Below the pieces are notes generated by a model that was not told the DNA's origin, made no database searches, and saw only the letters and a list, made by a program, of their open reading frames with translations. From assembly GCF_040066175.1 (NCBI RefSeq), contig NZ_JBEAAM010000011.1, positions 1 through 64,000 on the forward strand: 64,000 nucleotides of DNA, read 5' to 3'. The translations under genes and the position numbers were made by a program. The DNA is from Solimonas sp040066175 (GTDB lineage: Bacteria; Pseudomonadota; Gammaproteobacteria; Nevskiales; Nevskiaceae). This document shows, piece by piece, positions 44,301-53,814 of this stretch (within the stretch, counting starts at the first letter, position 1; every line of letters starts with the position of its first letter).

Positions 44301-44711
44301 ATGCCCACAGGACTCTTGCGGACCACCGCGCTGCTCGTAGCGGCGAGCGCCGCGACCGCGGCGGGCGCGGGCGGCGCCGAGCTGCTGCCGGCACTCGAAG
44401 TGCAGGCGCGACAGGCCGACCCCGCCTTCACCGGCTTTTCCGCACCGCGCGGGCAAGCCTTCTTCGAGCGCACGCACGGCCAGCCGTGGAGCTGCAGCTC
44501 CTGCCACACGCGCAACCCCTTGCAGCCGGGCCGCCACGCCGCGACCGGCAAGACGATCGCCGCGCTGGCGCCGGCCGCGAATCCCGAACGACTCAGCGAC
44601 CCGGCCAAGGTCGAGAAGTGGTTCCGTCGCAACTGCCAGGACGTGCTCAAGCGGGAATGCACGGCGATGGAGAAGGGCGACGTGATCAGTTACCTCGTTT
44701 CACTCGAGTGA
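44301..44711 (+). CDS. SHP-like monohaem cytochrome c (DUF1924)
   Basis: A 136-aa exported cytochrome. Haem motif CSSCH at about residues 65-69; the rest is the DUF1924/sphaeroides-haem-protein pattern (GFSAPRGQAFFERTHG, NPLQPGRHAATGKTIAALAPAANPERL in two parts, KVEKWFRRNC, KRECTAMEKGDVISYL). SHP in Rhodobacter binds O2/NO at its haem iron and is encoded with a diheme cytochrome and a cytochrome b; the same three-gene set follows here. Start of the operon, with the possible regulator box upstream. Confidence 0.85.
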   Translation: MPTGLLRTTALLVAASAATAAGAGGAELLPALEVQARQADPAFTGFSAPRGQAFFERTHGQPWSCSSCHTRNPLQPGRHAATGKTIAALAPAANPERLSDPAKVEKWFRRNCQDVLKRECTAMEKGDVISYLVSLE

Positions 44712-44719
44712 GCACTGCG

Positions 44720-45178
44720 ATGACCACGATCCAGAGGTTTCGCGCCGCGGCACTGGCTGCGCTGCTGCTGTCATCCGGCCTCGCAGCGGCGGAAGAGAGC
44801 CGTCTCGTCGTCACCAACGACGCCTGGAAGGCCGAGTGCGGCAGCTGCCATCTCGCCTATCCGCCGCAGCTGCTGCCGGCGGCGTCGTGGGCCGCGCTGT
44901 TTGCAAGTCTGGACGATCACTTCGGCGTCGATGCGACGCTCGATCCGGCGACCGCGGCGCAGCTGCTCGATTATGCGCAGACCCACGCCGCGCGCGCGGC
45001 GGGCGGCACGCCGACGCTGCGCATCACCGAGACGCGCTGGTTCCGCCACGAGCACGACGAGATCGGTGCGGCGACCTGGAACAAGCCCACGGTCGGCAGC
45101 GCCGCCAACTGCGCAGCCTGTCATCGCGGCGCCGAGCAGGGCGCCTTCGACGAGAACGCGATCCGCATTCCCCGATGA
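44720..45178 (+). CDS. Diheme cytochrome c (DHC-like)
   Basis: A 152-aa exported protein: signal peptide (AAALAALLLSSGLAAAEE) then two haem sites, CGSCH near residue 40 and CAACH near residue 138. In Rhodobacter the diheme cytochrome DHC passes electrons from the membrane cytochrome b to SHP. ATG at 44720 chosen; a GTG at 44708 overlapping the previous stop is the alternative. Confidence 0.87.
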   Translation: MTTIQRFRAAALAALLLSSGLAAAEESRLVVTNDAWKAECGSCHLAYPPQLLPAASWAALFASLDDHFGVDATLDPATAAQLLDYAQTHAARAAGGTPTLRITETRWFRHEHDEIGAATWNKPTVGSAANCAACHRGAEQGAFDENAIRIPR

Positions 45179-45201
45179 ACCGATCCACAGGAGCCACCGA
45201 C

Positions 45202-45897
45202 ATGAACACGACCCGCATCCTGGTCTGGGACATCCCGACACGCGTCTTCCACTGGCTGCTGGCGATCAGCTTCGCCGGCGCCTACGTCACCGCCGAGTCC
45301 GAAGCCTGGCGGCTGGTCCACGTCACGCTGGGCTACACCTTTGGCGGGCTGATCCTGTTCCGCCTGCTGTGGGGTCTGGTCGGCACGCGTCACGCGCGCT
45401 TCTCTGACTTCGCCTTCGGCCCGCGGCGCGTGCTCGCCTACCTGCGCAGCCTGCTCGGGCGCAATCCCGAACATCACGTCGGCCACAATCCCGCGGGCAG
45501 TTGGGCGATCTACGCGATCCTGCTGCTCGGCCTGGGCACCGCTCTGAGCGGCTACGCGCTCTACAACGAGATCGGCGGCGAGGCCTTCGAGGACGTCCAC
45601 GAGGTAGTCGCCAATCTGCTGCTCGGCATCGTCGTCGTGCACATCGCCGGTGTGATCGTCAGCAGCGTCCTGCACCGCATCAACTTGCCGCGCAGCATGG
45701 TCACCGGCTACAAGACGGGCGAGGCGACGCAGGGGATCCAGCGTGCGCACGCCGGCCTCGGCATCGCGCTGGCGGGTCTGGTGCTCGCGTTCTGGGCAAA
45801 TGCCTTTGGTGTGCGCGAGGCGCTGGTCGGCGCGCCGATTGATACGGCCGACACCCAGTCGGCGATGCAGGAGCAGGATCACGACGATGACGACTGA
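45202..45897 (+). CDS. Cytochrome b561-family membrane protein
   Basis: A 231-aa inner-membrane cytochrome with four or five helices. It starts VWDIPTRVFHWLLAISFAGAY, giving one haem His, and has further His residues in LVHVTLGYTFGG, DVHEVVANLLLGIVVVHIAG, as in Ni/Fe-hydrogenase-type b cytochromes. It should oxidise quinol and reduce the diheme cytochrome encoded upstream. An AGGAG precedes ATG 45202. The acidic C-terminus (EQDHDDDD) is unusual and may bind metal. Confidence 0.9.
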   Translation: MNTTRILVWDIPTRVFHWLLAISFAGAYVTAESEAWRLVHVTLGYTFGGLILFRLLWGLVGTRHARFSDFAFGPRRVLAYLRSLLGRNPEHHVGHNPAGSWAIYAILLLGLGTALSGYALYNEIGGEAFEDVHEVVANLLLGIVVVHIAGVIVSSVLHRINLPRSMVTGYKTGEATQGIQRAHAGLGIALAGLVLAFWANAFGVREALVGAPIDTADTQSAMQEQDHDDDD

Positions 45898-45906
45898 GCG
45901 GCCCGC

Positions 45907-46569
45907 ATGCGTGTGCTGATCGTCGAGGACGACGCGCTGCTGGGCGATGGCCTGCAGGCCGGACTCCGCCAGCGCGGCTTCGAGGCGGACTGGGTGCGTG
46001 ACGGACAGGCCGCGCTGCTGGCGCTGAACACCGAGGCGTTCGCCGCGCTCGTTCTCGATCTGGGCCTGCCGAAGGTCGATGGACTGAGCGTGCTGCAGCG
46101 CCTGCGCGGCCGCGCGTCGAAACTGCCGGTGCTGATCCTGACCGCGCGCGATGCGATCGACGATCGCGTGCGCGGACTCGATTCCGGCGCCGACGACTAT
46201 GTCGTCAAGCCGGTCGATCTCGACGAGCTGGCCGCCCGCCTGCGTGCGCTGATCCGCCGCTCGGCCGGCAGCGCGCAGCCGGCGCTGGCCTGCGGCGACC
46301 TCACGCTCGATCCGGCGACGCGCGAGGTGCGCTTCCGCGGTCGGCCGGTCGAGCTGGGCGCGCGCGAGTTCGCGCTGCTCGAACTGCTGATGCTCCATGC
46401 CGGCCGCGTGCTGACGCGCGAGCAGATCGAAAGCCAGCTCTATCCCTGGGGCGGCGAAGTCGAGAGCAATGCCGTCGAGGTACACGTCCACCATCTGCGC
46501 CGCAAGCTCACGCCCGAGATCATCCGCACGGTGCGCGGCGTCGGCTACATGCTCGCGGCCGGATCCTGA
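45907..46569 (+). CDS. OmpR-family response regulator (QseB/PmrA type)
   Basis: A 220-aa response regulator. Receiver MRVLIVEDDALLGDGLQ, phospho-acceptor Asp in ALVLDLGLPKVDGL, ILTARDAIDDRV, then a winged-helix output (REFALLELLMLHAGRVLTREQIE and SNAVEVHVHHLRRKL, EIIRTVRGVGYML). Ten bases behind the cytochrome b gene and five before its kinase, so it is co-transcribed with the cytochromes it may control. Close to QseB, TctD and PmrA in form; the signal is unknown. Confidence 0.92.
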   Translation: MRVLIVEDDALLGDGLQAGLRQRGFEADWVRDGQAALLALNTEAFAALVLDLGLPKVDGLSVLQRLRGRASKLPVLILTARDAIDDRVRGLDSGADDYVVKPVDLDELAARLRALIRRSAGSAQPALACGDLTLDPATREVRFRGRPVELGAREFALLELLMLHAGRVLTREQIESQLYPWGGEVESNAVEVHVHHLRRKLTPEIIRTVRGVGYMLAAGS

Positions 46570-46574
46570 CGCCG

Positions 46575-47903
46575 ATGCCGCGTTCGATCCGTAGCCGTCT
46601 GCTCGTGTCCCTGCTCGCCGCAGCTGCGGCGGTCTGGATCGTCAGCGGCATCGTGGCGTGGCGCGACGCACTGCACGAAGTCGATGAGTTGCTCGATGCG
46701 CATCTGGCGCAGTCCGCCGCCCTGCTGCTCGCACAGGCGGGCGAGCTCGACGAGATCGATACCGAGCATCTGCCGCTGCTGCACAAGTACGGACGGCGCG
46801 TGGCCTTCCAGGTCTGGGAGCACGGCGAACGGCTGCGCCTGCATTCGCTCAACGCCCCCAACACGCGTCTTTCGCGCCGCGACCGCGGCTTCGCCGACGA
46901 ACTGATCGACGGGCGCCGCTGGCGGGTCTTCAGCGTGCAGCAGGACGAGTGGCTGATCCAGGTCGCGGAAGAGAGCGGCGCGCGCAAGGCGATCGGACGC
47001 AGCGTCGGCCGCGGTTTGCTGTTGCCGCTGCTGCTGGGACTGCCGCTGCTCGGCATGCTCATCGCGTGGATCGTGCGGCGCGGACTGCGGCCGCTGGCGC
47101 TGCTGTCCGAGGAAGTGGGGCGCCGCGCGCCCGATCAGCTCGCGCCGCTGCCGGTGCCTGCCGACGTCGGCGCCGAGCTGCAACCGCTGCTGTTGCGGCT
47201 CAATCAGCTGTTCGCGCAGCTGGCGGAATCCTTCGAATCCGAGCGCCGGTTCACGGCCGACGCCGCGCACGAACTGCGCACGCCGATCGCCGCACTCAAG
47301 GCGCAGGCGCAGGTGGCGCAGCGCGCCGGCAGCGACGCCGAGCGCCGGCCGGCGCTCGACAAGGTCATCCAGGCCTGCGACCGCACCGCGCGGCTGATCG
47401 ACCAGCTGCTGACGCTGGCGCGCCTGGAACCCGCGCACTGGCGCGCGCACCGCGCGCGCACCGATCTGCACGCGCTGGCCTCCGGCGTCGCGGCCGATCT
47501 CGCGCCGCTGGCGCTGCGGCGCGGTATCGATCTGGTCCTGGAGGGCGAAACCGTCGCGGTCGATGGCCACGCCGACCTGCTGGCCGTGCTACTGCGCAAT
47601 CTGCTCGACAACGCGATCCGTTATGCGCCGGATCACAGCACGGTGCGCGTGCGCATCGGACGCAGCGCGGCTGGCGTGCTGCTGCACGTCATCGACCAGG
47701 GTCCGGGCATCGAACGGGGTCTGCGCGACCGGCTCGGCCAGCGTTTCCAGCGCCTGGGACGCGCCGACGTCGAGGGCACCGGACTCGGCCTGTCCATCGT
47801 GCGCCGCATCGCCGAGCTGCACGGCGCGGCGCTGCGTTTCGACGACGGCCCCGACGGTCGTGGTCTGGACGTCGTCCTGACGTTTCCCGCGCCTGACTCG
47901 TAG
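46575..47903 (+). CDS. Sensor histidine kinase (QseC/PmrB type)
   Basis: A 442-aa membrane kinase. Two helices (LLVSLLAAAAAVWIVSGIV and GLLLPLLLGLPLLGMLIAWIV) bracket a periplasmic sensor region of about 130 residues; then a HisKA segment with the phospho-His in FTADAAHELRTPIAALKAQAQ, N box LRNLLDNAIRYA, and G boxes DQGPGIERG and GTGLGLSIVRRI. Partner of the response regulator five bases upstream. Being fused to an SHP-DHC-cytochrome b operon suggests it senses a redox or gas signal, but this is not shown. Confidence 0.9.
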   Translation: MPRSIRSRLLVSLLAAAAAVWIVSGIVAWRDALHEVDELLDAHLAQSAALLLAQAGELDEIDTEHLPLLHKYGRRVAFQVWEHGERLRLHSLNAPNTRLSRRDRGFADELIDGRRWRVFSVQQDEWLIQVAEESGARKAIGRSVGRGLLLPLLLGLPLLGMLIAWIVRRGLRPLALLSEEVGRRAPDQLAPLPVPADVGAELQPLLLRLNQLFAQLAESFESERRFTADAAHELRTPIAALKAQAQVAQRAGSDAERRPALDKVIQACDRTARLIDQLLTLARLEPAHWRAHRARTDLHALASGVAADLAPLALRRGIDLVLEGETVAVDGHADLLAVLLRNLLDNAIRYAPDHSTVRVRIGRSAAGVLLHVIDQGPGIERGLRDRLGQRFQRLGRADVEGTGLGLSIVRRIAELHGAALRFDDGPDGRGLDVVLTFPAPDS

Positions 47904-47919
47904 CCGCCGGAGCGCCCAT

Positions 47920-47951
47920 GAAAAAGGGCCGCAGCTTGCGCTGCGGCCCCT
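47920..47951 (-). terminator. Intrinsic terminator of the cold-shock gene
   Basis: GGGGCCGCAGC-GCAA-GCTGCGGCCC followed by TTTTTC on the - strand. It lies between the convergent kinase and cold-shock genes; the other strand lacks a T-tract. Confidence 0.9.
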
Positions 47952-47969
47952 CGTGCGATTCCGGGCCGC

Positions 47970-48182
47970 TCAGATCGCCTGGATGCGCGTGGCCTGCATA
48001 CCCTTCGGGCCGCGGGCGGCGATGAACTCCACCTTCTGGCCTTCGGCGAGCGACTTGAAGCCGCTGCCCTGGATTTCCTTGAAATGCGCGAAGAGGTCTT
48101 CGCCGCCATTGCTCGGCGTGATGAAGCCGAAGCCCTTGGCGTCGTTGAACCACTTGACGGTACCGGTTTGCTTCTCGGACAT
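47970..48182 (-). CDS. cspA: Cold-shock-domain protein (CspA family)
   Basis: A 70-aa protein with the RNP motifs GTVKWFNDAKGFGFI and LFAHFKEIQ, and the end EFIAARGPKGMQATRIQ. It is an RNA chaperone. Family members of this size are common in gammaproteobacteria, and not all are cold-induced. The ATG at 48182 gives the standard length; a longer ORF upstream is a frame extension. A leader of up to 160 bases before it holds no gene. Confidence 0.92.
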   Translation of the reverse strand: MSEKQTGTVKWFNDAKGFGFITPSNGGEDLFAHFKEIQGSGFKSLAEGQKVEFIAARGPKGMQATRIQAI

Positions 48183-48486
48183 GTGTCTATTTCCTTGATA
48201 AGTTTGAGAATTACACGCAGGCCAACACGGCCGGCGCATCTGCAGCGCACAGGTGAAAGTCAACGGGGTATCGCTGTGCGCCGCGCGGGAGCGGGCAAGG
48301 AAACGGTCGAGAACTTTGTACTTGAAACGTTTGCAGCGCGCGCATCATAGCAGGTGTCGGTCCTCGTCGCCCTGCGCGCCGCCCAGCGGTCGTTTCCCGG
48401 GCCCGGGCGGTGGCCGCGCCGTGCAGATGGAACCCGACGACCTGCCGTACGATCCAAGCCCGTCCAGCGCACTTCGAGCAAGCATC
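48183..48486. other. Intergenic stretch between the cold-shock and ABC-exporter genes
   Basis: About 300 bases hold the divergent control regions of cspA (-) and the ABC ATPase (+). I see no convincing small gene, hexaloop pair, sigma-54 element or dispersed repeat. An AT-richer patch at about 48185-48215 may be the cspA leader or promoter. Confidence 0.5.
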
Positions 48487-49409
48487 GTGCAGCCCATCAT
48501 CTCGGTCCGCGGCCTGAGCAAGACCTACGCAACCGGGTTCCAGGCGCTCAAGAGCATCGATCTCGACATCCGCCGCGGCGAGATCTTCGCGCTGCTCGGG
48601 CCCAACGGTGCCGGCAAGACCACGCTGATCAACATCGTCTGCGGCATCGTCAACCCGAGCGGCGGCAGCGTGCAGGTCGATGGCCATGACATCCTGCGCG
48701 ACTTCCGCGGTGCGCGCTCGGCGATCGGCCTGGTGCCGCAGGAGCTGTTCACCGACGCCTTCGAGAGCGTGTGGGCGACGGTCAGTTTCAGCCGCGGACT
48801 GTTCGGCAAGCCGCGCGACGACGCCTACGTCGAGAAAGTGCTGCGCGAGCTGTCGCTGTGGGACAAGCGCGGCGACAAGATCATGACGCTGTCCGGCGGC
48901 ATGAAGCGGCGCGTGATGATCGCCAAGGCGCTGGCGCACGAGCCCGCCGTCCTGTTCCTCGACGAGCCGACCGCCGGTGTCGATGTCGAGCTGCGCCGTG
49001 ACATGTGGGCGATGGTGCGGCGCCTGCGCGAGTCCGGCGTGACGATCATCCTGACGACGCACTACATCGAGGAGGCCGAAGAGATGGCCGACCGCATCGG
49101 CGTGATCCACAAGGGCGCGCTGATCGTCGTCGAGGACAAGGTCACGCTGATGCGCAAGCTCGGCAAGAAGCAGCTCACGCTGCAGCTGCAGCAGCCGCTC
49201 GCGGCGATTCCCGACGCACTGCGCGCGCACCCGCTGGAGCTGTCCACCGACGGCCTGGAGCTGGTCTATACCTTCGACACGCAGACCGAGCAGACCGGCA
49301 TCGCCGCGCTGCTGCGCCGGCTGACCGAGCACGGCATCGACTTCAAGTCGCTGCAGTCCAGCGAGAGCTCGCTCGAAGAGATCTTCGTCAACCTGCTGAG
49401 ATCCCGCGC

Positions 49410-49413
<4 letters not shown>
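48487..49413 (+). CDS. ABC exporter ATPase (YadG-like)
   Basis: A 308-aa ATPase: Walker A LLGPNGAGKTT, Q-loop LVPQEL, signature TLSGGMKRR, Walker B AVLFLDEPTAGVD and switch His TTHYIEEAEE. The C-terminal 75 residues form the usual accessory domain (TLQLQQPLAAIPDAL...SSESSLEEIFVNLL). The GTG at 48487 gives the family start (QPIISVRGLSKTY). It pairs with the permease that overlaps its stop. The likely role is drug, lipid or polysaccharide export; the substrate is unknown. Confidence 0.88.
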
Positions 49414-50183
<770 letters not shown>

Positions 50184-50194
50184 CCGCCGTCTTT

Positions 50195-50269
50195 TGTAGG
50201 AGCGGCCCATGGACGCGATTCTTTCGTGCGCTGTGGTCGCCGCATCGCGGCCATGGGCCGCTCCTACAG
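50195..50269. repeat. TGTAGGAGCGGCC inverted repeat (family R2), intergenic copy
   Basis: TGTAGGAGCGGCC (50195-50207) and GGGCCGCTCCTACA at the right edge, same arms as the copy inside nrtCD. It overlaps the 3' end of the LysR remnant by a few codons, so it may have replaced the original stop. Confidence 0.9.
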
Positions 50270-50920
50270 CTTGGCCCGACGCCATGCCGTGGATTTCTCG
50301 ACGATGAAATCGATGAACACGCGCACGCGCAGCGGCAGCGCGCGGCGGTGCGGATAGAGCAGGGACACGGGCCGCGCCGAACCGGCGCAGTGCGACATCA
50401 CCTTGACCAGCGTGCCGTCGCGCAGCTCGTCCTCGACCATGAAGCGCAGCGTCTGCAGCAGGCCGGCGCCGTGGCGCAGCAGGGTGATGCAGCCGGTCAC
50501 GTCGTCGGACACGCAGTAGCTGCCGGCGGTCACGATCTCCTGCTCGCGTCCATCCTCGTGCAGATACCAGGGCAGCGGCCGGCCGCTGGCCGGGCGCAGG
50601 AACTGGATGCACTCGTGCTGCTGCAGGTCGGCGATGGTCTGCGGCGTGCCGGCGCGGCGCAGGTAGCCGGGCGCGGCGACGACGACGAACGCCGCGTCCT
50701 CGAGCTTGCGCACGACCAGGCTCGAATCGCTCGGCGGCAGGATGCGGATCGCCACATCGAAGCCCTCGGCGGCGAAATCGACGCTGCGGTTGCTGACGTG
50801 CACGTCAATCTCGACCCTGGGGTAGCGCGCGCGGAACGCCGGCAGCAGCGGCAGCACGCGCTTGTGGCCGTAGCTGGTCGGCACGCTCAGGCGCAGCGTG
50901 CCGGACGGTTCGCGCTGGTG
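50264..50920 (-). pseudogene. LysR-family regulator, N-terminal HTH deleted
   Basis: About 218 residues of a LysR substrate-binding domain (EPSGTLRLSVPTSYGHKRVLPLL, VHVSNRSVDFAAEGFDVAIRI, LLRHGAGLLQTLRFMVEDELRDG). The DNA-binding helix-turn-helix and linker, normally about 85 residues before PSGTLR, are missing: at about 50920 the sequence changes into the 5'-truncated GST gene on the opposite strand. No start codon for a functional regulator remains. The best explanation is a deletion that removed the start of both divergent genes. The C-terminus runs into an R2 repeat. Confidence 0.82.
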
Positions 50921-50924
50921 TCCG

Positions 50925-51464
50925 CCGATCGAACTGGTGCGCGTCGATACCGCCACGCACACGCTCGCCGACGGCAGCGACTATTACGCGATCAATCCCA
51001 AGGGCCAGGTGCCGGTCCTCGAACTCGACGACGGCAGCCGTCTGACCGAAGGTCCGGTCATCTGCCAGTACCTCGCCGACCGCGCCGAGAACCGCCAGCT
51101 GATGCCGGCGCCCGGCACGATGGCGCGCTACCGTGTGATGGAGTGGCAGAACTACATCACCTCCGAGCTGCACAAGTCGTTCAGCCCGCTGTTCAGCCCG
51201 GCCTTCGACGGCCACGCGAAGAAGGCCTTCCGCGAGAGCCTGGCGAGCAGGTTCGCGTGGGTCGCGGAACAGCTCGGCGACAAGCCCTTCCTCACCGGCG
51301 AGACCTTCACCGCCGCCGACGCCTATCTGTTCGTCGTGTCCGGCTGGGCGCGCTTCGTCGATCTCGACCTGTCGCACCTGCCCAGGCTCACCGCGTTCCG
51401 TGAGCGCGTCGCCACGCGCCCGATGGTGGCGCAGGCGCTCAAGGCCGAGGGCCTGGTCAAGTAA
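50925..51464 (+). pseudogene. Glutathione S-transferase GstA-like, N-terminus deleted
   Basis: The chain begins at IELVRVDTATHTLADGSDYY, which corresponds to about residue 25-30 of GstA-type proteins; the preceding thioredoxin-fold strand with the catalytic residue is missing. The rest is normal: NPKGQVPVLELDDG, LTEGPVICQYLAD (the glutathione-binding segment) and the helical C-terminal domain to FRERVATRPMVAQALKAEG. An in-frame start at 50898 would give 188 aa, but its first residues are LysR-side sequence. Probably inactive, although a shortened protein could be made. Confidence 0.8.
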
Positions 51465-51490
51465 CGCACCGCCCCCAGCGGAGGAACGCA

Positions 51491-51694
51491 ATGCCATACG
51501 TGAACATCAAGATCACGCGTGAGGGCGCGACGCGCGAACAGAAGGCGGAGCTGATCCGCGGCGTCACCGACGTGCTCGTCCGCGTGCTCGACAAGAATCC
51601 GGCGACGACCTTCGTCGTCATCGATGAGGTCGCTCTCGAGGACTGGGGCGTCGGCGGCCTGCCGGTCGATGAGTGGCGCCGGCAGCCCAGATGA
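51491..51694 (+). CDS. 4-oxalocrotonate tautomerase family protein
   Basis: A 67-aa tautomerase. The mature N-terminal proline (PYVNIKITREGATREQKAELIRGVTD) is the catalytic base, and FVVIDEVALEDWGVGG gives the conserved Arg/Trp-region strand of the family. Small tautomerases of this type isomerise keto-enol forms of aromatic breakdown products, but many have no known substrate. It may have been in one operon with the gst gene 26 bases upstream before the deletion. GGAGG sits about eight bases before the ATG. Confidence 0.88.
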   Translation: MPYVNIKITREGATREQKAELIRGVTDVLVRVLDKNPATTFVVIDEVALEDWGVGGLPVDEWRRQPR

Positions 51695-51722
51695 AAAATG
51701 CCCCCGCTGCGTGCGGGGGCAT
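51693..51722 (-). terminator. Intrinsic terminator of the subtilase gene
   Basis: TGCCCCCGC-ACGCA-GCGGGGGCA then TTTTTC on the - strand, 30 bases past the subtilase stop; it also overlaps the end of the convergent tautomerase gene. Confidence 0.9.
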
Positions 51723-51749
51723 GCTCCATCGCGCGGTACGGGCGGGCGC

Positions 51750-53600
51750 TTACGGATTGCTGACGTAGAGGTCGTAGCTGCCGGAGCCCGAGTAGGCCTT
51801 GATGCGCCAGCGGTAGGTGCCGCTGGTGCCGGAGTAGCTGATGTCCTCGTTGCTGCTCGTGGTCTCGCCGCGCGCGACGATCGACCAGCTCGAACCGAGC
51901 AGGCCGCTCGACAACTTCTCCAGGTACAGGTCGAAGTCCGCGGTCGCCGGTCCGCGCAGCCAGCCCTTGAACGTCCCGCCGGGGCTGGAGAAGCCGTTGC
52001 TGGACGGCACGTAGCCGGTGCCGCCGCTGGCCAGCGTGCCGCTGGACTTGGTGCAGTTGCTGCACGGCGCGCTGCCGCCCGGGGCGGTCACGCTCACGGT
52101 CTGCGTGCTGCTCGCGGTCTGGCCGACGGTGTCGGTGACCGTCAGCGTCACCGTGTAGATGCCGCCGGCGGCGTAGCTGTGCGCAACCGTCGCGCCGCTG
52201 CCGCCGGTGCTGTCGCCGAAAGTCCAGCCGTACGCGGCGATGCCCTTATCATCGGTCGATGCGCTGCCGTCGAAGCTGCAGGCGAGGTCCGTGCAGCTGT
52301 AGGTGAACGCGGCGACCGGCGGGTTGTCGGTCGGCGTGCCGCCGCCACCGGCGATGTCGCCGACGTACAGCAGCCGGTTCGGCGACGCGCCGTAGGTGCC
52401 GGTGAGGAAGTTGCCGCCGGCGCCGGTGCCGGACAGCTTGTTCGCGCTGCTGTCGGCGACCATCCGGTCACGCAGCTGCGCCGGCGTCAGGTTCGGATTG
52501 GCGCCCAGGTACAGTGCGGCGGCACCGGCGACGTGCGGCGACGCCATCGACGTGCCGCTCATCGTCGTGCTGCCGGTGTTGTTGCTGTAGTTGGCCGAGA
52601 CGATGTCCGAGCCCGGTGCGAACAGGTCGAGGCAGGTGCCGCGGTTCGAGTACGACGCCACCGCGTCAGTGTTGGTCGAGGCGCCGACGGTGATCGCTTC
52701 CGGCACCTTGTTCGGCGAGCCGGCACAGGCGTCCTTGGTGTCGTTGCCGGCCGCGACCGCCATCGTCACGCCGGCGGCGATCGCATTCTTCACCGCGGTG
52801 TCGAGCGCGCTCGAATCGCCGCCGCCCAGCGACATGTTCGCCACCGCCGGTTTGACGTGATTGGCCGTCACCCAGTCCACGCCGGCGATCACGCCGGAAT
52901 TGGAGCCGCTGCCCTGGCAATCGAGCACGCGCACGGCGTGCAGCGTCGCCTGCTTGGCGACGCCGTAGCTCGTGCCGGCCGCGGTGCCGGAGACGTGCGT
53001 GCCGTGACCGTTGCAGTCGGTCCAGGCATTCGGATCGGCGCTGCCGAGCGTGCCGGCGACGAAGTTGCGGCTCGTCGAAACGCGGCCGGTGAACTCGACG
53101 TGGTTCGGGTTGATGCCGGTGTCGATCACGTACACGTGCACGCCCTGGCCGGCGGCATCGGGATAGCGGTAACTGCCGTCGAGCGGCCGGTCGCGCTGGT
53201 CGATGCGGTCGATGCCCCAGGTCGCGCCGGACTGGGTGCCGACCGCGTGCATCAGCTGGTCGCGTTCGATCGCGGCGACCGCCGGATGCAGCGCCAGCAG
53301 CGGTGCGGCGGCGTCCGGCAGGCGGATCGCGAAGCCGCGCAGCGCGTGCTCATAGACGTGGATCACCTGGCCGCCGAACTGCACGGCCAGCGTCTGCGCG
53401 AGTGCGCCGACGTCGAGGGCCGCGAGCGGCGACTCCGGCGGCAGCTTCGCCAGCGTGACGATGTACTGGTTGGCGATCGGCTGCGCCGCGGCGGCGGACA
53501 GCGTCGGCTGCGATCCACCGCCGAGTGGTCCCGCGCCGGCCGGCGCCGAAATCCCCGCCGCGAGCGCCGCGACGGCGCAGCTCATGACAAATGCTTTCAT
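51750..53600 (-). CDS. Secreted subtilisin-like protease with PKD and PPC domains
   Basis: A 616-aa extracellular S8 peptidase. Signal peptide (residues 1-23), I9-type inhibitor propeptide (about 43-115, IANQYIVTLAKLP to VAAIERDQL), catalytic domain with Asp160 (YVIDTGIN), His199 (NGHGTHVSG) and Ser351 (SGTSMASPHVAG), a PKD domain (about 425-510, VAAFTYSCTDLACSFDGSASTDDKG in two parts) and a C-terminal PPC/pre-peptidase beta domain (about 530-616, SGGTFKG-type start to YDLYVSNP). The proteinase K subfamily pattern WGIDRIDQR is clear. Several Cys pairs suit secretion. ATG 53600 has AAGGGGA nine bases upstream. Confidence 0.93.
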   Translation of the reverse strand: MKAFVMSCAVAALAAGISAPAGAGPLGGGSQPTLSAAAAQPIANQYIVTLAKLPPESPLAALDVGALAQTLAVQFGGQVIHVYEHALRGFAIRLPDAAAPLLALHPAVAAIERDQLMHAVGTQSGATWGIDRIDQRDRPLDGSYRYPDAAGQGVHVYVIDTGINPNHVEFTGRVSTSRNFVAGTLGSADPNAWTDCNGHGTHVSGTAAGTSYGVAKQATLHAVRVLDCQGSGSNSGVIAGVDWVTANHVKPAVANMSLGGGDSSALDTAVKNAIAAGVTMAVAAGNDTKDACAGSPNKVPEAITVGASTNTDAVASYSNRGTCLDLFAPGSDIVSANYSNNTGSTTMSGTSMASPHVAGAAALYLGANPNLTPAQLRDRMVADSSANKLSGTGAGGNFLTGTYGASPNRLLYVGDIAGGGGTPTDNPPVAAFTYSCTDLACSFDGSASTDDKGIAAYGWTFGDSTGGSGATVAHSYAAGGIYTVTLTVTDTVGQTASSTQTVSVTAPGGSAPCSNCTKSSGTLASGGTGYVPSSNGFSSPGGTFKGWLRGPATADFDLYLEKLSSGLLGSSWSIVARGETTSSNEDISYSGTSGTYRWRIKAYSGSGSYDLYVSNP

Positions 53601-53814
53601 CCCCAACATTCCCCTTTTCGTGGGCCGCACACGGGTGCGGCGTGTCGTCCGGCCATGCGTGCACGGCCAAGACCCCTGCGCGTGCGCGGACCGCAATCGG
53701 CGCGCGCGGCGCGGAAGTGTGCAAGAGAAATGCCAGGATGCGCCACCCGTCGCCGCTGCGGCGCGGCGCTGCGTGTGGTGCGAAAGATGTCGGAAATGGA
53801 CGCGGCGTGTCAGT

